Of a DNA stretch of 64,000 bases, positions 43,170 to 51,157 are shown piece by piece. The DNA is taken from contig CBFICS010000001.1 in NCBI GenBank assembly GCA_965661055.1, positions 248,001 through 312,000 on the forward strand. Reading direction: 5' to 3'. The DNA comes from CBFHSF01 sp965661055. GTDB lineage: Bacteria > Bacteroidota > Bacteroidia > Flavobacteriales > Schleiferiaceae. The notes beneath the pieces were generated by a model, which was not told where the DNA came from, searched no databases, and saw nothing but the letters and a program-made list of their open reading frames with translations. How positions within the stretch are numbered: the stretch's first letter is position 1; every line of letters begins with the position of its first letter. Position numbers and translations under genes: made by a program.

Positions 43170-44203
43170 CGCTTTATGTCCGCTTCCGCGGGAAGTGATC
43201 CGTTGTTTTCTAGAAACTCTACAAACACCTTACTAAGCCATGGGGTAATTAATACGCCTCGGCTTCCAAGTCCGTTGAATATGTAAAGTGATTTCTCTTT
43301 TGGATGTTGTCCTATGAGTGGCCTTCTGTCTTTTACATTGGGGCGCACCCCTGCCCGCTGATCAATAATGCTCCAATGGGCCTTTTGAATGGAGTGCACA
43401 TGTTGAAATAGTTCTTCTTTGCTTTTTTCTGTGGTATCTTCATTCACCTCATTCCAATTATATGTAGCTCCAGCTTTATACGTACCATCTTTTTGTGGAA
43501 GAAGGAAATGTCCTTTGTGAATAATTTCCTCCAATGGACTTCCTGCTTTCGAAACTAGCAGGGTTTCGCCTTTTGTCGGGGAGAAGGGCAAGTAATTAAA
43601 CCAAGGGTTTTCAGAACCCGCTAGGTATCCTTCACAAAATATTACTCTTGAATACCTTTGGTTGTTGTAAATCCAAAAATCCCCTTCATGGGTTAATTGA
43701 GAATAATAAAAATCATCTTGGATTAATGACCTTTTTTCTAGGAGTAGTTTTGCAAAGGCTTCTAGCATCTTTTCAGTTTCAATCCACCCTGTATGCAGAA
43801 CTCTTCCCAATCCATGAGGAGCATTTACTACCAATTCATCACCCGAAAGGATTTTTGGGTCTAGGAACTTTTTAAAAAGAGGGTTATCTGTTAAGGCATG
43901 CCAATTGTTCTGTTCTTCTAAAGAACTAAAGACTCTATAAATGTTTTCTTTATGTACAAAATCACTATTTGTTAATCTTTCTAAAGCTGCATAGTAGGAG
44001 GGAAGCTCCTCCATCATTTCTTCACCCTTCCAAACCCATTTCATCCTTTTTAAGACAATCGGATTCCACAAGCCTGAGGCCAATTTTGAGGAAGATGATT
44101 TTTTGGGAAGATCTATTAAGTCAAATGACTTCCCAGTTTTTAGAAGTCGGTTGGCTATGGCGGTTCCCGCTAAGCCTTGCCCTACGATTAAGTAATTTTT
44201 CAT
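43142..44203 (-). CDS. FAD-dependent oxidoreductase, DAO family
   Basis: 353 residues. The dinucleotide-binding motif is GQGLAGTAIANRL at the N terminus; a substrate domain follows, and the C-terminal FAD motif is FNGLGSRGVLITPW. This is the D-amino-acid oxidase/glycine oxidase fold. The substrate is unknown. A dispersed GC-rich palindrome (43179-43195) lies in the coding region and encodes the residues LPAEADIKR. It overlaps the DUF983 gene tail-to-tail. Confidence 0.85.
   Translation of the reverse strand: MKNYLIVGQGLAGTAIANRLLKTGKSFDLIDLPKKSSSSKLASGLWNPIVLKRMKWVWKGEEMMEELPSYYAALERLTNSDFVHKENIYRVFSSLEEQNNWHALTDNPLFKKFLDPKILSGDELVVNAPHGLGRVLHTGWIETEKMLEAFAKLLLEKRSLIQDDFYYSQLTHEGDFWIYNNQRYSRVIFCEGYLAGSENPWFNYLPFSPTKGETLLVSKAGSPLEEIIHKGHFLLPQKDGTYKAGATYNWNEVNEDTTEKSKEELFQHVHSIQKAHWSIIDQRAGVRPNVKDRRPLIGQHPKEKSLYIFNGLGSRGVLITPWLSKVFVEFLENNGSLPAEADIKRYESLLDLS
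43179..43195. repeat. Dispersed palindrome, copy 2, inside a coding region
   Basis: TCCGCTTCCGCGGGAAG matches the copy at 33695-33711 with one change in the loop. Confidence 0.6.
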
Positions 44204-44206
44204 GGT

Positions 44207-44238
44207 AAAAAAAAACTCCCGCTTTCGCAGGAGTTTTT
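44207..44238 (-). terminator. Terminator of the porP-gld operon; also dispersed palindrome copy 3
   Basis: A 9-bp outer stem with A/T tails encloses a smaller stem with a GAAA loop. The inner sequence (44216-44233) is related to the dispersed palindromes. It follows gldN by 15 bp. Confidence 0.8.
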
Positions 44239-44252
44239 AAATTTTCAGGATC

Positions 44253-45098
44253 TTAATATTCCCACAAATCGTGTTCTAGGTTTCTTAAGTTTTCCTTTAT
44301 TCTTTGAGCTTCTAACAACTGGTCCATAGCAGAATTTCTCTTATAATCAGCAATGGCTCTATCGTAAACATTTGCCTCTTTATAAATGGTGCTATTGAAC
44401 TTTCTGAAGTGGAACAACTGGTCAAAGTTCATTCTTTTCATGTTGTTGTTCTCGTTGTAAACTTGGTGAGTTGACAACGCATACCTTGCATCTGGGAACC
44501 ATACCCAAAACAAGTTATAGATTTCAGCTTTGTTTCTTGGGTTTGACACTCTTGGTGAAATACCGATAATCCGGTTTTTCATTTCACCTCTTTGCTTGTC
44601 AAAATACCAATCAGATTTAATTTCCCAAGCAATTACGTCTTTTGCTTTTACCTCAATGGTATCAATCAAAATAATAATGGTCGGGTCATCTCTATCTCTA
44701 ATAGTATCTACCTTTTGAACCAAGTGACGTACTTCAGTGTCTGTTAGAGGTAATTCAAACCTATCGTCCATAAACACTTCAGAGATCGTACCTTCTTCAA
44801 GGATACCGTCTACCATTACATCAAATAAACTCTTTCTACCCGGAAGCGGTACTTCTGGGTAAAATAAAGGCAAGTTTATTTTTTCACGTACGTCAATTCT
44901 TTCCCATTGTCTAGAAGACCATAAAAGGTCTGATTCGCGAAGAAAAGGGTAAGGAATTACGCGATTGTTATTGTAGAATCTAGTGGGTTCAGGTATAATA
45001 CCATCATCTTCTGGAGTAAGCACCTGACCGTTTACACTTGGAACCGCGAAGGTCAAGAGAAACAAGAATAGGGCGCTTATTTTTAATTTAGTGTTCAT
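44253..45098 (-). CDS. gldN: Gliding motility and type IX secretion protein GldN
   Basis: 281 residues from ATG 45098 (a TTG six codons earlier is less likely), with a signal peptide. The family stretches YPEVPLPGRKSLFDVM, DRFELPLTDTEV and the C-terminal YALSTHQVYNENNN are visible. GldN forms the periplasmic ring with GldK below the outer membrane in the T9SS core. It is the last gene of the porP-gldKLMN operon. Confidence 0.95.
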   Translation of the reverse strand: MNTKLKISALFLFLLTFAVPSVNGQVLTPEDDGIIPEPTRFYNNNRVIPYPFLRESDLLWSSRQWERIDVREKINLPLFYPEVPLPGRKSLFDVMVDGILEEGTISEVFMDDRFELPLTDTEVRHLVQKVDTIRDRDDPTIIILIDTIEVKAKDVIAWEIKSDWYFDKQRGEMKNRIIGISPRVSNPRNKAEIYNLFWVWFPDARYALSTHQVYNENNNMKRMNFDQLFHFRKFNSTIYKEANVYDRAIADYKRNSAMDQLLEAQRIKENLRNLEHDLWEY

Positions 45099-45116
45099 AG
45101 ACTTGTGGGTTTTCAA

Positions 45117-46664
45117 TTAGTTAACATCTAATGAGATAGCACTTACGTCTTCTACACGATAGTTCTTAGGACCTACCGCTTTAATGTTTCTAATGGTAAT
45201 GGTAGATCCAGGTTTTAGTTTCTCAACAAGTTGTTTTGTTTGAGAATCTAATTTATTTCCTCTGATCGTTCTTGGTGGGTAACCCGGAACAACCACTTCA
45301 AATGAAGTAACATTTAAGGTTAATTCAAATGGGAAATCTTTAAATTCTGCTTTAACTTCTCCCGCGGTAATTGCTCTAGCAGAGAAAATACCTTGAGATT
45401 TACTATACATAGTACCTGTTGCAGGTGGAAGACCTTTTAAACGGAATTCCTTACTACCAACAGAACGTGTAGTGCCATCATCTTCTTGTACAGATACCGC
45501 AATCTTTATTGATTTTCCTGAAACTTTGTCAACACGTGCTGTGTAGTTTCCGTTAGATCCTGATACGCCGGGTCCGCTTACACGAATCTTCGCTGGATCA
45601 ACTCCTGGTACACCAATTTCGATTGGGTTATCAACACCGCGATAAAGTACGTTCATCTTGGTTGGAGAAATGACCACTGATGGAGGAGCAACAAAATACG
45701 TTCCTTCTAAAGGCACTTCTGTATCTTCTTGTCCAACCTGTTTCAGGGTAATAGAACCAGTCCATTTTACCTCACCTGTTTTGTTTGCAGGAAACTTAAC
45801 AAATCCAACTCCATTTTGGATATCTTCTGAAGACAATTCCTGACCGTTAATGGTGATTATTGGGTCTTGAGTATCATCATATGCAGCAAGCAATACTTGT
45901 GCTTCGTATTGGTCTCCTTGGGTTACATAAGTTGACTTAGGAATTACAATACCTTTTACTCCTGTTACTTTAATATCTTTACCCGTTACATTCTCTGATA
46001 ACAATGAAACCGTTTTAGATTCCATTCTTCTAACATTTGCTTGGATGTCAGATAAAAAGGTGATGTCAGCAATTAATGGGAAATGACCAAAAGTTGATTC
46101 TTCCCAACTCATTGGAGCTTCATCTCCTTTAGCTTTTGTATCAGATACATCAAAGATTTTCTTAATATCAGCAATAAGTGCTTCATCACCTTCAGCTGCT
46201 TTTATTAAATCTTTTTTATAATCTTCCAAAGCTAATTTGATGTCTTTAGCTCTACCTTTTCCTCCTAATTCCTTGGGAGTAATAAGAACTGCAGCAGGCC
46301 CTTCTAAATCATCAGGTCTTTTTAATTTACCTGTTTCTTCGTCGCGACCATTAGAATACTCTTCTAATTCTTTCTTTACAGTTTCAATTAGTTCATAGGT
46401 TTTATTAGCCGACTTTTTTACCACGTTGGCCTTATCTCTCCAAGGTCCTGCTTTCGCTTCGTTTTCACCTGCAGCTCTATCAAGTTTGCTGTAAAGTGAT
46501 GCGTTTTGCGCTTCAACAGTAACAATGGTTTCTGAGTATCCTTTCTCTAATTTATCTAACGCATCAAGGATGTCCTTAGATACGTTTAAGGCAAGCATAG
46601 CGGTTAACACGAGATACATCATGTTAATCATCTTCTGCCTTGGTGACAATTTTCCTCCTGCCAT
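45117..46664 (-). CDS. gldM: Gliding motility and type IX secretion motor protein GldM
   Basis: 515 residues: one N-terminal transmembrane helix (KMINMMYLVLTAMLALNVSK) and a long periplasmic part of several beta-sandwich domains (about 230-515). GldM dimers project from the inner-membrane GldL ring and couple proton flow to secretion and gliding. It sits between gldL and gldN as in all known operons. Confidence 0.97.
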   Translation of the reverse strand: MAGGKLSPRQKMINMMYLVLTAMLALNVSKDILDALDKLEKGYSETIVTVEAQNASLYSKLDRAAGENEAKAGPWRDKANVVKKSANKTYELIETVKKELEEYSNGRDEETGKLKRPDDLEGPAAVLITPKELGGKGRAKDIKLALEDYKKDLIKAAEGDEALIADIKKIFDVSDTKAKGDEAPMSWEESTFGHFPLIADITFLSDIQANVRRMESKTVSLLSENVTGKDIKVTGVKGIVIPKSTYVTQGDQYEAQVLLAAYDDTQDPIITINGQELSSEDIQNGVGFVKFPANKTGEVKWTGSITLKQVGQEDTEVPLEGTYFVAPPSVVISPTKMNVLYRGVDNPIEIGVPGVDPAKIRVSGPGVSGSNGNYTARVDKVSGKSIKIAVSVQEDDGTTRSVGSKEFRLKGLPPATGTMYSKSQGIFSARAITAGEVKAEFKDFPFELTLNVTSFEVVVPGYPPRTIRGNKLDSQTKQLVEKLKPGSTITIRNIKAVGPKNYRVEDVSAISLDVN

Positions 46665-46699
46665 TTTTCTTTATTTAATAGTTTCTGAGTTGTCTTTAA

Positions 46700-47368
46700 T
46701 TACGCTTTGTTTCCTCCCATTGCAGATAGCATGTTGCCATATACATTGTTTAGAGAAGACATGTTAGTAGCAAGGCGAGATACCTCTTCTGCTAACTTCT
46801 CAGAATCTTGAACTGATGAAGACAATTTGTCCATCATGTTATTTTGAATTTCAACTTGGCTGCTGGTGTTTTCTAATTGAACAGCATATAATGCGTTCAT
46901 AGACTCCATGTGCTTAGCTGCATCAGAAAGTTGTTTGCTGTACTCATTAGTTGCAGTCGCTGCATCAACGGTTGTGCTTAATTGACCTGCTGCATCACCT
47001 AGTTTGCGCAATCCATTTCCAAGGCTTTCGATGAGTTCTGGTCCAATTTTCGCCTCTTCTAGCATGTTGTCTAACTCTTGAGTAGTAGAAAGTCCATTTC
47101 TAGATTTGTTGTAGTCAGCATCTGGATCTTCCATTCCTGCTAATTCAGGGTATACTAAGGTCCAATCCACTTCTTCATGTGGTTTTTCAAATGCAGAGAA
47201 GAAGAAAATCACTGCTTCTGTGGTAAGACCAATAACAAGCATAAGGTTTGCTCCTGGTAAGTGGAGGATTTTAAACATCGCTCCAAGAATTACAACGGCT
47301 GCACCCATACCATAAAGCTTAGCCATGAAGTTTTTAAATCTCTTTCCGTTTACATCAATCAATGCCAT
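46700..47368 (-). CDS. gldL: Gliding motility and type IX secretion motor protein GldL
   Basis: 222 residues with two transmembrane helices near the N terminus (about 14-35 and 37-58), the second with a Glu (LTTEAVIFFFSAFE), and a long cytoplasmic helical tail. GldL is the stator of the rotary T9SS motor, with five copies around a GldM dimer. Lengths and order are normal. Confidence 0.97.
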   Translation of the reverse strand: MALIDVNGKRFKNFMAKLYGMGAAVVILGAMFKILHLPGANLMLVIGLTTEAVIFFFSAFEKPHEEVDWTLVYPELAGMEDPDADYNKSRNGLSTTQELDNMLEEAKIGPELIESLGNGLRKLGDAAGQLSTTVDAATATNEYSKQLSDAAKHMESMNALYAVQLENTSSQVEIQNNMMDKLSSSVQDSEKLAEEVSRLATNMSSLNNVYGNMLSAMGGNKA

Positions 47369-47415
47369 GATTCAATTTTTTTAATGTTTGTGTTTGTTTT
47401 AAGAAATAGGGGTTA

Positions 47416-48837
47416 TTAAAAATCACCCAAGTCACGGCCTAAGAACGACTGAACGGTTCTGAATCCGATGTAGCTCTTAGCAGTATCTTGGTATTCGAAA
47501 TCTCGGTTGTGAACTTGTAAGTACATAGCAATGTCTTTCCAAGAACCTCCTCTGATTACTTTTCTCTTCATTGTCTCATCTTCTTCATCATTTGCATGAT
47601 ATTCAAAGTTTGGACTAATATCACTTGCAAAGTGGTAAGATTGCTCTTCATATCCAGTTGACGTCCACTCAGAAACGTTTCCTGCCATGTTGTATAAGTT
47701 ATATCCGTTAGGTGAGTAACTAGTCGCTTTTACCGTATAAAAACCACCATCAGCAGATAGGTTACCACGCATAGGTTTAAAGTTTGCTAAGTAACAACCC
47801 GAAGAGTTGGTTGCATAAGGTCCACCCCATGGGTAAGACGCCAATTCATATCCTCCTCTTGCTGCATACTCCCATTCACCTTCAGTGGGTAATCTAAATT
47901 CTTGTTCACTCATGGTAGACATGCCATTAGAGATCAAGTAAGAGGCGCGATAACGAGTTCTCCAATTACAAAAAGCTTTTGCTTGTTTCCAATTAACTCC
48001 TACCACTGGGTAGTCATCATAAGCTGGATGATAAAAATATTTATCGTGCATTGGCTCGTTAAAAGAGTAAGTGAAGTCATGTGCCCAAACTAAAGTGTCA
48101 GGGTAAACGTTAATGATTTCCTTTTCAAAGAAAGAAGCTCTAGTAGACACTTGCTGGTTGTCTTTAATATAGTCGCGGTATGAGAAATACTCTCCGTCAC
48201 CGTCTTCATCGCGGTAATCATAAATTACACGATTCTCTTTTCTACCTGCCTTTTGTTTATTGATCCAAAAGTACATGTAGTTCAGTTGACGAGCGTCAAT
48301 CATTCTTCCTCCTAAGAATTGCTCTTCTGGTGGAAGGTACATGCCTTCAATCACCTCAGTGTACAATTCATCTGGGTAGTTGTTAATATCCCACTCTAAA
48401 TATGATTGCCAATCTAAGTGGCGAGTCATAGAGTCAGGATAGTTCATTCCTCTGTATTCTTGGTAGAAAGTTGGTTCTTCCATTTCATTGTAGTCAATGA
48501 ATTCATAACCTTCTACCATTCCTTCCGCTAATCTAAAGCGAAGAATAGAATCTCTGACCCACTGTACAAACTGACGGTACTCGTTGTTTGTAATTTCGGT
48601 TTGATCCATGTAGAATGCAGGGATTGATACCGTTTTGGTTGGTGATGATAGCTGATAAGGAATGTCTTCATCAGCATTACCCATGTTAAACGATCCTTGT
48701 GGAATAAAAACCATTCCGTAAGGTTCTGATGGATACCATTCAGGCCTGTCTTGCACGCCAGTAAGTTCACCGTGGTCTGAGCTGCTACAAGCAACTAGAG
48801 CTAGGAAACCGATGGCAAAAAACAATTTATTTTTCAT
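47416..48837 (-). CDS. gldK: Gliding motility and type IX secretion lipoprotein GldK (PorK)
   Basis: 473 residues from ATG 48837 with lipobox VACS. The rest is an FGE-sulfatase-like (formylglycine-generating enzyme) domain, with FIPQGSFNMGN near the start and LPTEGEWEYAARGG near 330. GldK is an outer-membrane-anchored ring component without enzyme activity. A longer start 19 codons earlier would spoil the signal peptide. Confidence 0.96.
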   Translation of the reverse strand: MKNKLFFAIGFLALVACSSSDHGELTGVQDRPEWYPSEPYGMVFIPQGSFNMGNADEDIPYQLSSPTKTVSIPAFYMDQTEITNNEYRQFVQWVRDSILRFRLAEGMVEGYEFIDYNEMEEPTFYQEYRGMNYPDSMTRHLDWQSYLEWDINNYPDELYTEVIEGMYLPPEEQFLGGRMIDARQLNYMYFWINKQKAGRKENRVIYDYRDEDGDGEYFSYRDYIKDNQQVSTRASFFEKEIINVYPDTLVWAHDFTYSFNEPMHDKYFYHPAYDDYPVVGVNWKQAKAFCNWRTRYRASYLISNGMSTMSEQEFRLPTEGEWEYAARGGYELASYPWGGPYATNSSGCYLANFKPMRGNLSADGGFYTVKATSYSPNGYNLYNMAGNVSEWTSTGYEEQSYHFASDISPNFEYHANDEEDETMKRKVIRGGSWKDIAMYLQVHNRDFEYQDTAKSYIGFRTVQSFLGRDLGDF

Positions 48838-48903
48838 AAGGTCTGGTGTTTCAACTGTTAAATTAACGCCAAAATTTTTTAAAAATTTCTTCAAACTACA
48901 TTT

Positions 48904-49842
48904 TTATAACCACACTGGGTTTGCGTAGCGTTTTTCTACTCGTGGTGGAATTTCAATTTTGAAGCAATAACTCAATAGAATTTCATGTGATCCTGAACTT
49001 GCTTGACTCAACGCAGACGTTGTGATGTCGTAGCTGTAAGAGAATCTGAAATTCGGCATAATGTAGTAACCTACCTGAGCTGCAATAGCATCTTCCAGGC
49101 GATACGTTAACCCACCCCAAAGGCGGTTATTGTATAGGGCATTCAAATTTAGGTCGAACTGTGCAGAGGATGCATATTTGACTAACAAGTTTGGTTGTAA
49201 GGCCCAGTTGGTGTTGGGGATCTTGTAGTCATATCCTCCCATTAAATAGTAATGTCTCTCGTAAGTAAATGTGCTTACTCCACCGGCGGTACCATCCAAA
49301 TCGGTTTTTGCAGCAATTAAATTACCAGAAGAAATTCCTACGTAATATGTTGGTGTGTTGTAGTAAACTCCGAAGTTTAAATCGGTAGCTAATCCAGAAG
49401 CTCCATTTTTAATAATTGAAATGTCACTTGATTCTGGCGTGTTGGGGGTAATCCATTCGGCATCATTTAAGCCTTTGTTCTTTAAATTAACCATCAACCC
49501 AATCCCTAAGTTACCATCACCAATTTTGGTATTGTAAGTATAACCAATTCCAGCATTTATATCTTGAAAGAAACCAATTTGGTCATTGGTAATTGAAAGG
49601 GATAAGGCACCATGAAGGGCTGGAATAGGAATTCCTGCATTTAAGTTTTGCGTAGTAGGGGCGTTGTCAAAACCAACCCATTGAGAACGGTGAGCTAGGT
49701 TAACACATATGTTTCCCGTAGCACCAGCGTAGCCTGGATTGTAATATAATTTGTTCCACTCAAATTGAGTGAATTGTACATCCTGTTGCGCAAAAAGAGT
49801 AAAGCTTAATGCACTAAGGAAAAGGGTAATAATTCTTCTCAT
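48904..49842 (-). CDS. Type IX secretion membrane protein PorP/SprF family
   Basis: 312 residues with a signal peptide ending LFAQQ, then the family's opening DVQFTQFEWNKLYYNPGYAGA and a beta-barrel body ending near LLSYCFKIE. PorP/SprF proteins act at the outer membrane in T9SS translocation; a copy directly upstream of gldKLMN is the usual arrangement. It is probably the first gene of the operon. Confidence 0.94.
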   Translation of the reverse strand: MRRIITLFLSALSFTLFAQQDVQFTQFEWNKLYYNPGYAGATGNICVNLAHRSQWVGFDNAPTTQNLNAGIPIPALHGALSLSITNDQIGFFQDINAGIGYTYNTKIGDGNLGIGLMVNLKNKGLNDAEWITPNTPESSDISIIKNGASGLATDLNFGVYYNTPTYYVGISSGNLIAAKTDLDGTAGGVSTFTYERHYYLMGGYDYKIPNTNWALQPNLLVKYASSAQFDLNLNALYNNRLWGGLTYRLEDAIAAQVGYYIMPNFRFSYSYDITTSALSQASSGSHEILLSYCFKIEIPPRVEKRYANPVWL

Positions 49843-49990
49843 AGAGAATTTCTATTCATTTTTTCATTAGCCTAATAGCCGCTAAAGATAGATAAAAATA
49901 ATTTTTAGCGAATTTTTTAGGCATCAAATTGCAAAATTTATAAACATTTTGTTCTTGAAAACTTGAAAGCCAGGTTTATAGAATCGTTAA

Positions 49991-51154
49991 TTAAATACCT
50001 CTTTGTTGTGCTTTCCACCATCTTTGGGGCATTTCTCCTTCTAAAGCGGCTTGGTAATCTTGGTAAGAGCAAGGTATTAAAGTATGCCTTTCTGAGGCTT
50101 TGTCACCAATAGGAACTTCAATCCACCATCGGTCACTCAGCGGACTCTTATAGAATATAAGTAGATGTTCTCCGTCCTCTAATAGAACATTGAACTTTGT
50201 GTAATCGTTTTTTGATGAAAAAGGATAGTCGCCCTTTCTCTGCGCAACGCCCTCTAGAAAATACCACATCATTTGTGCGACAAGATGTGCGCCTTGTTTG
50301 TTGTCGTCTAAATTCGGATTGTATTGATAAATACCAAAACTAGTTACCTTATCACTCAAGCCTGAGTAACGGCAAATGGCGCATGCTTCTTCTGCGGAAA
50401 ATCCGTTGGGAGAACTTCTTCTTGATGCGGGTGCATCCGGAAAGCGTATAGCTCCCAAATCAAAACTTATCAAATCCGCATCTCTTACAATGGGTTCAAC
50501 CTCTTGAATATTCATGTGGGTTTGCCCGAGTCTAGAGATTTCAAAGTTTAGCTTTTCCATTAAACCTATTTCATCTTGATTTACAAAATAGGTTTGGTAG
50601 CCGATATTTGAAAAATTGAATAGGTTATACGGCTTGTTTATGATGATATGACTTAAGTAGCTTTCGTCTTTTAAACCGTCTTCATGTCTTCCTAAATCAA
50701 ATCGACTGTCAATAGAAACAAGGTTGACGGTTTGCTCAAGTTTGTCGTATGACCTATAGTTGGCATAGGTGATGTCTTGGCTGCCGCCTAAAATCAAAGG
50801 AATGATTTGATTCTTTAGGAGCTCAACACAAACTTCTTGAAGAGCAAAGTAGGTGTCTGAAATTTCTTCTCCCATGTAAATGTTACCCAAGTCGGCAATT
50901 TCATAATTCCACTTGCCAGAGTATAAAGGGTATAAAAACCTTCTTATGGTGTCTGGACCCTCTGCACAACCTTGGTTGTATACGGAACCCCTGTCATCCA
51001 TTACTCCGATAATTGCCACTTTTACGCCTTCTAGATTGGGAATCCCTTCAACTTCTTTGTGTATGCGAAGATTGTGGAATAATGACTGCGGGTGCAGCTT
51101 CTCTGCACTGTCTAAAATGTGTTCTCTTACCGGAGCTAAGAAGTGTTCTAACAT
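49991..51154 (-). CDS. Arginase/ureohydrolase-fold protein with degenerate metal site
   Basis: 387 residues. The fold follows the arginase/agmatinase/formimidoylglutamase family (GCAEGPDTIRRFLYPL, GVTVALxxGG-like LILGGSQDITYANY). However, the three manganese-ligand motifs are altered: GGDH is GGSQ (123-126), DxHxD is DSRFD (149-153) and SxDxDxxDP is SFDLGAIRFPD (230-240). Only parts of each remain. Such proteins are often annotated as formimidoylglutamase in this group, but catalysis seems unlikely. It lies 4 bp after topA and upstream of the porP-gld operon. Confidence 0.8.
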   Translation of the reverse strand: MLEHFLAPVREHILDSAEKLHPQSLFHNLRIHKEVEGIPNLEGVKVAIIGVMDDRGSVYNQGCAEGPDTIRRFLYPLYSGKWNYEIADLGNIYMGEEISDTYFALQEVCVELLKNQIIPLILGGSQDITYANYRSYDKLEQTVNLVSIDSRFDLGRHEDGLKDESYLSHIIINKPYNLFNFSNIGYQTYFVNQDEIGLMEKLNFEISRLGQTHMNIQEVEPIVRDADLISFDLGAIRFPDAPASRRSSPNGFSAEEACAICRYSGLSDKVTSFGIYQYNPNLDDNKQGAHLVAQMMWYFLEGVAQRKGDYPFSSKNDYTKFNVLLEDGEHLLIFYKSPLSDRWWIEVPIGDKASERHTLIPCSYQDYQAALEGEMPQRWWKAQQRGI

Positions 51155-51157
51155 TTA

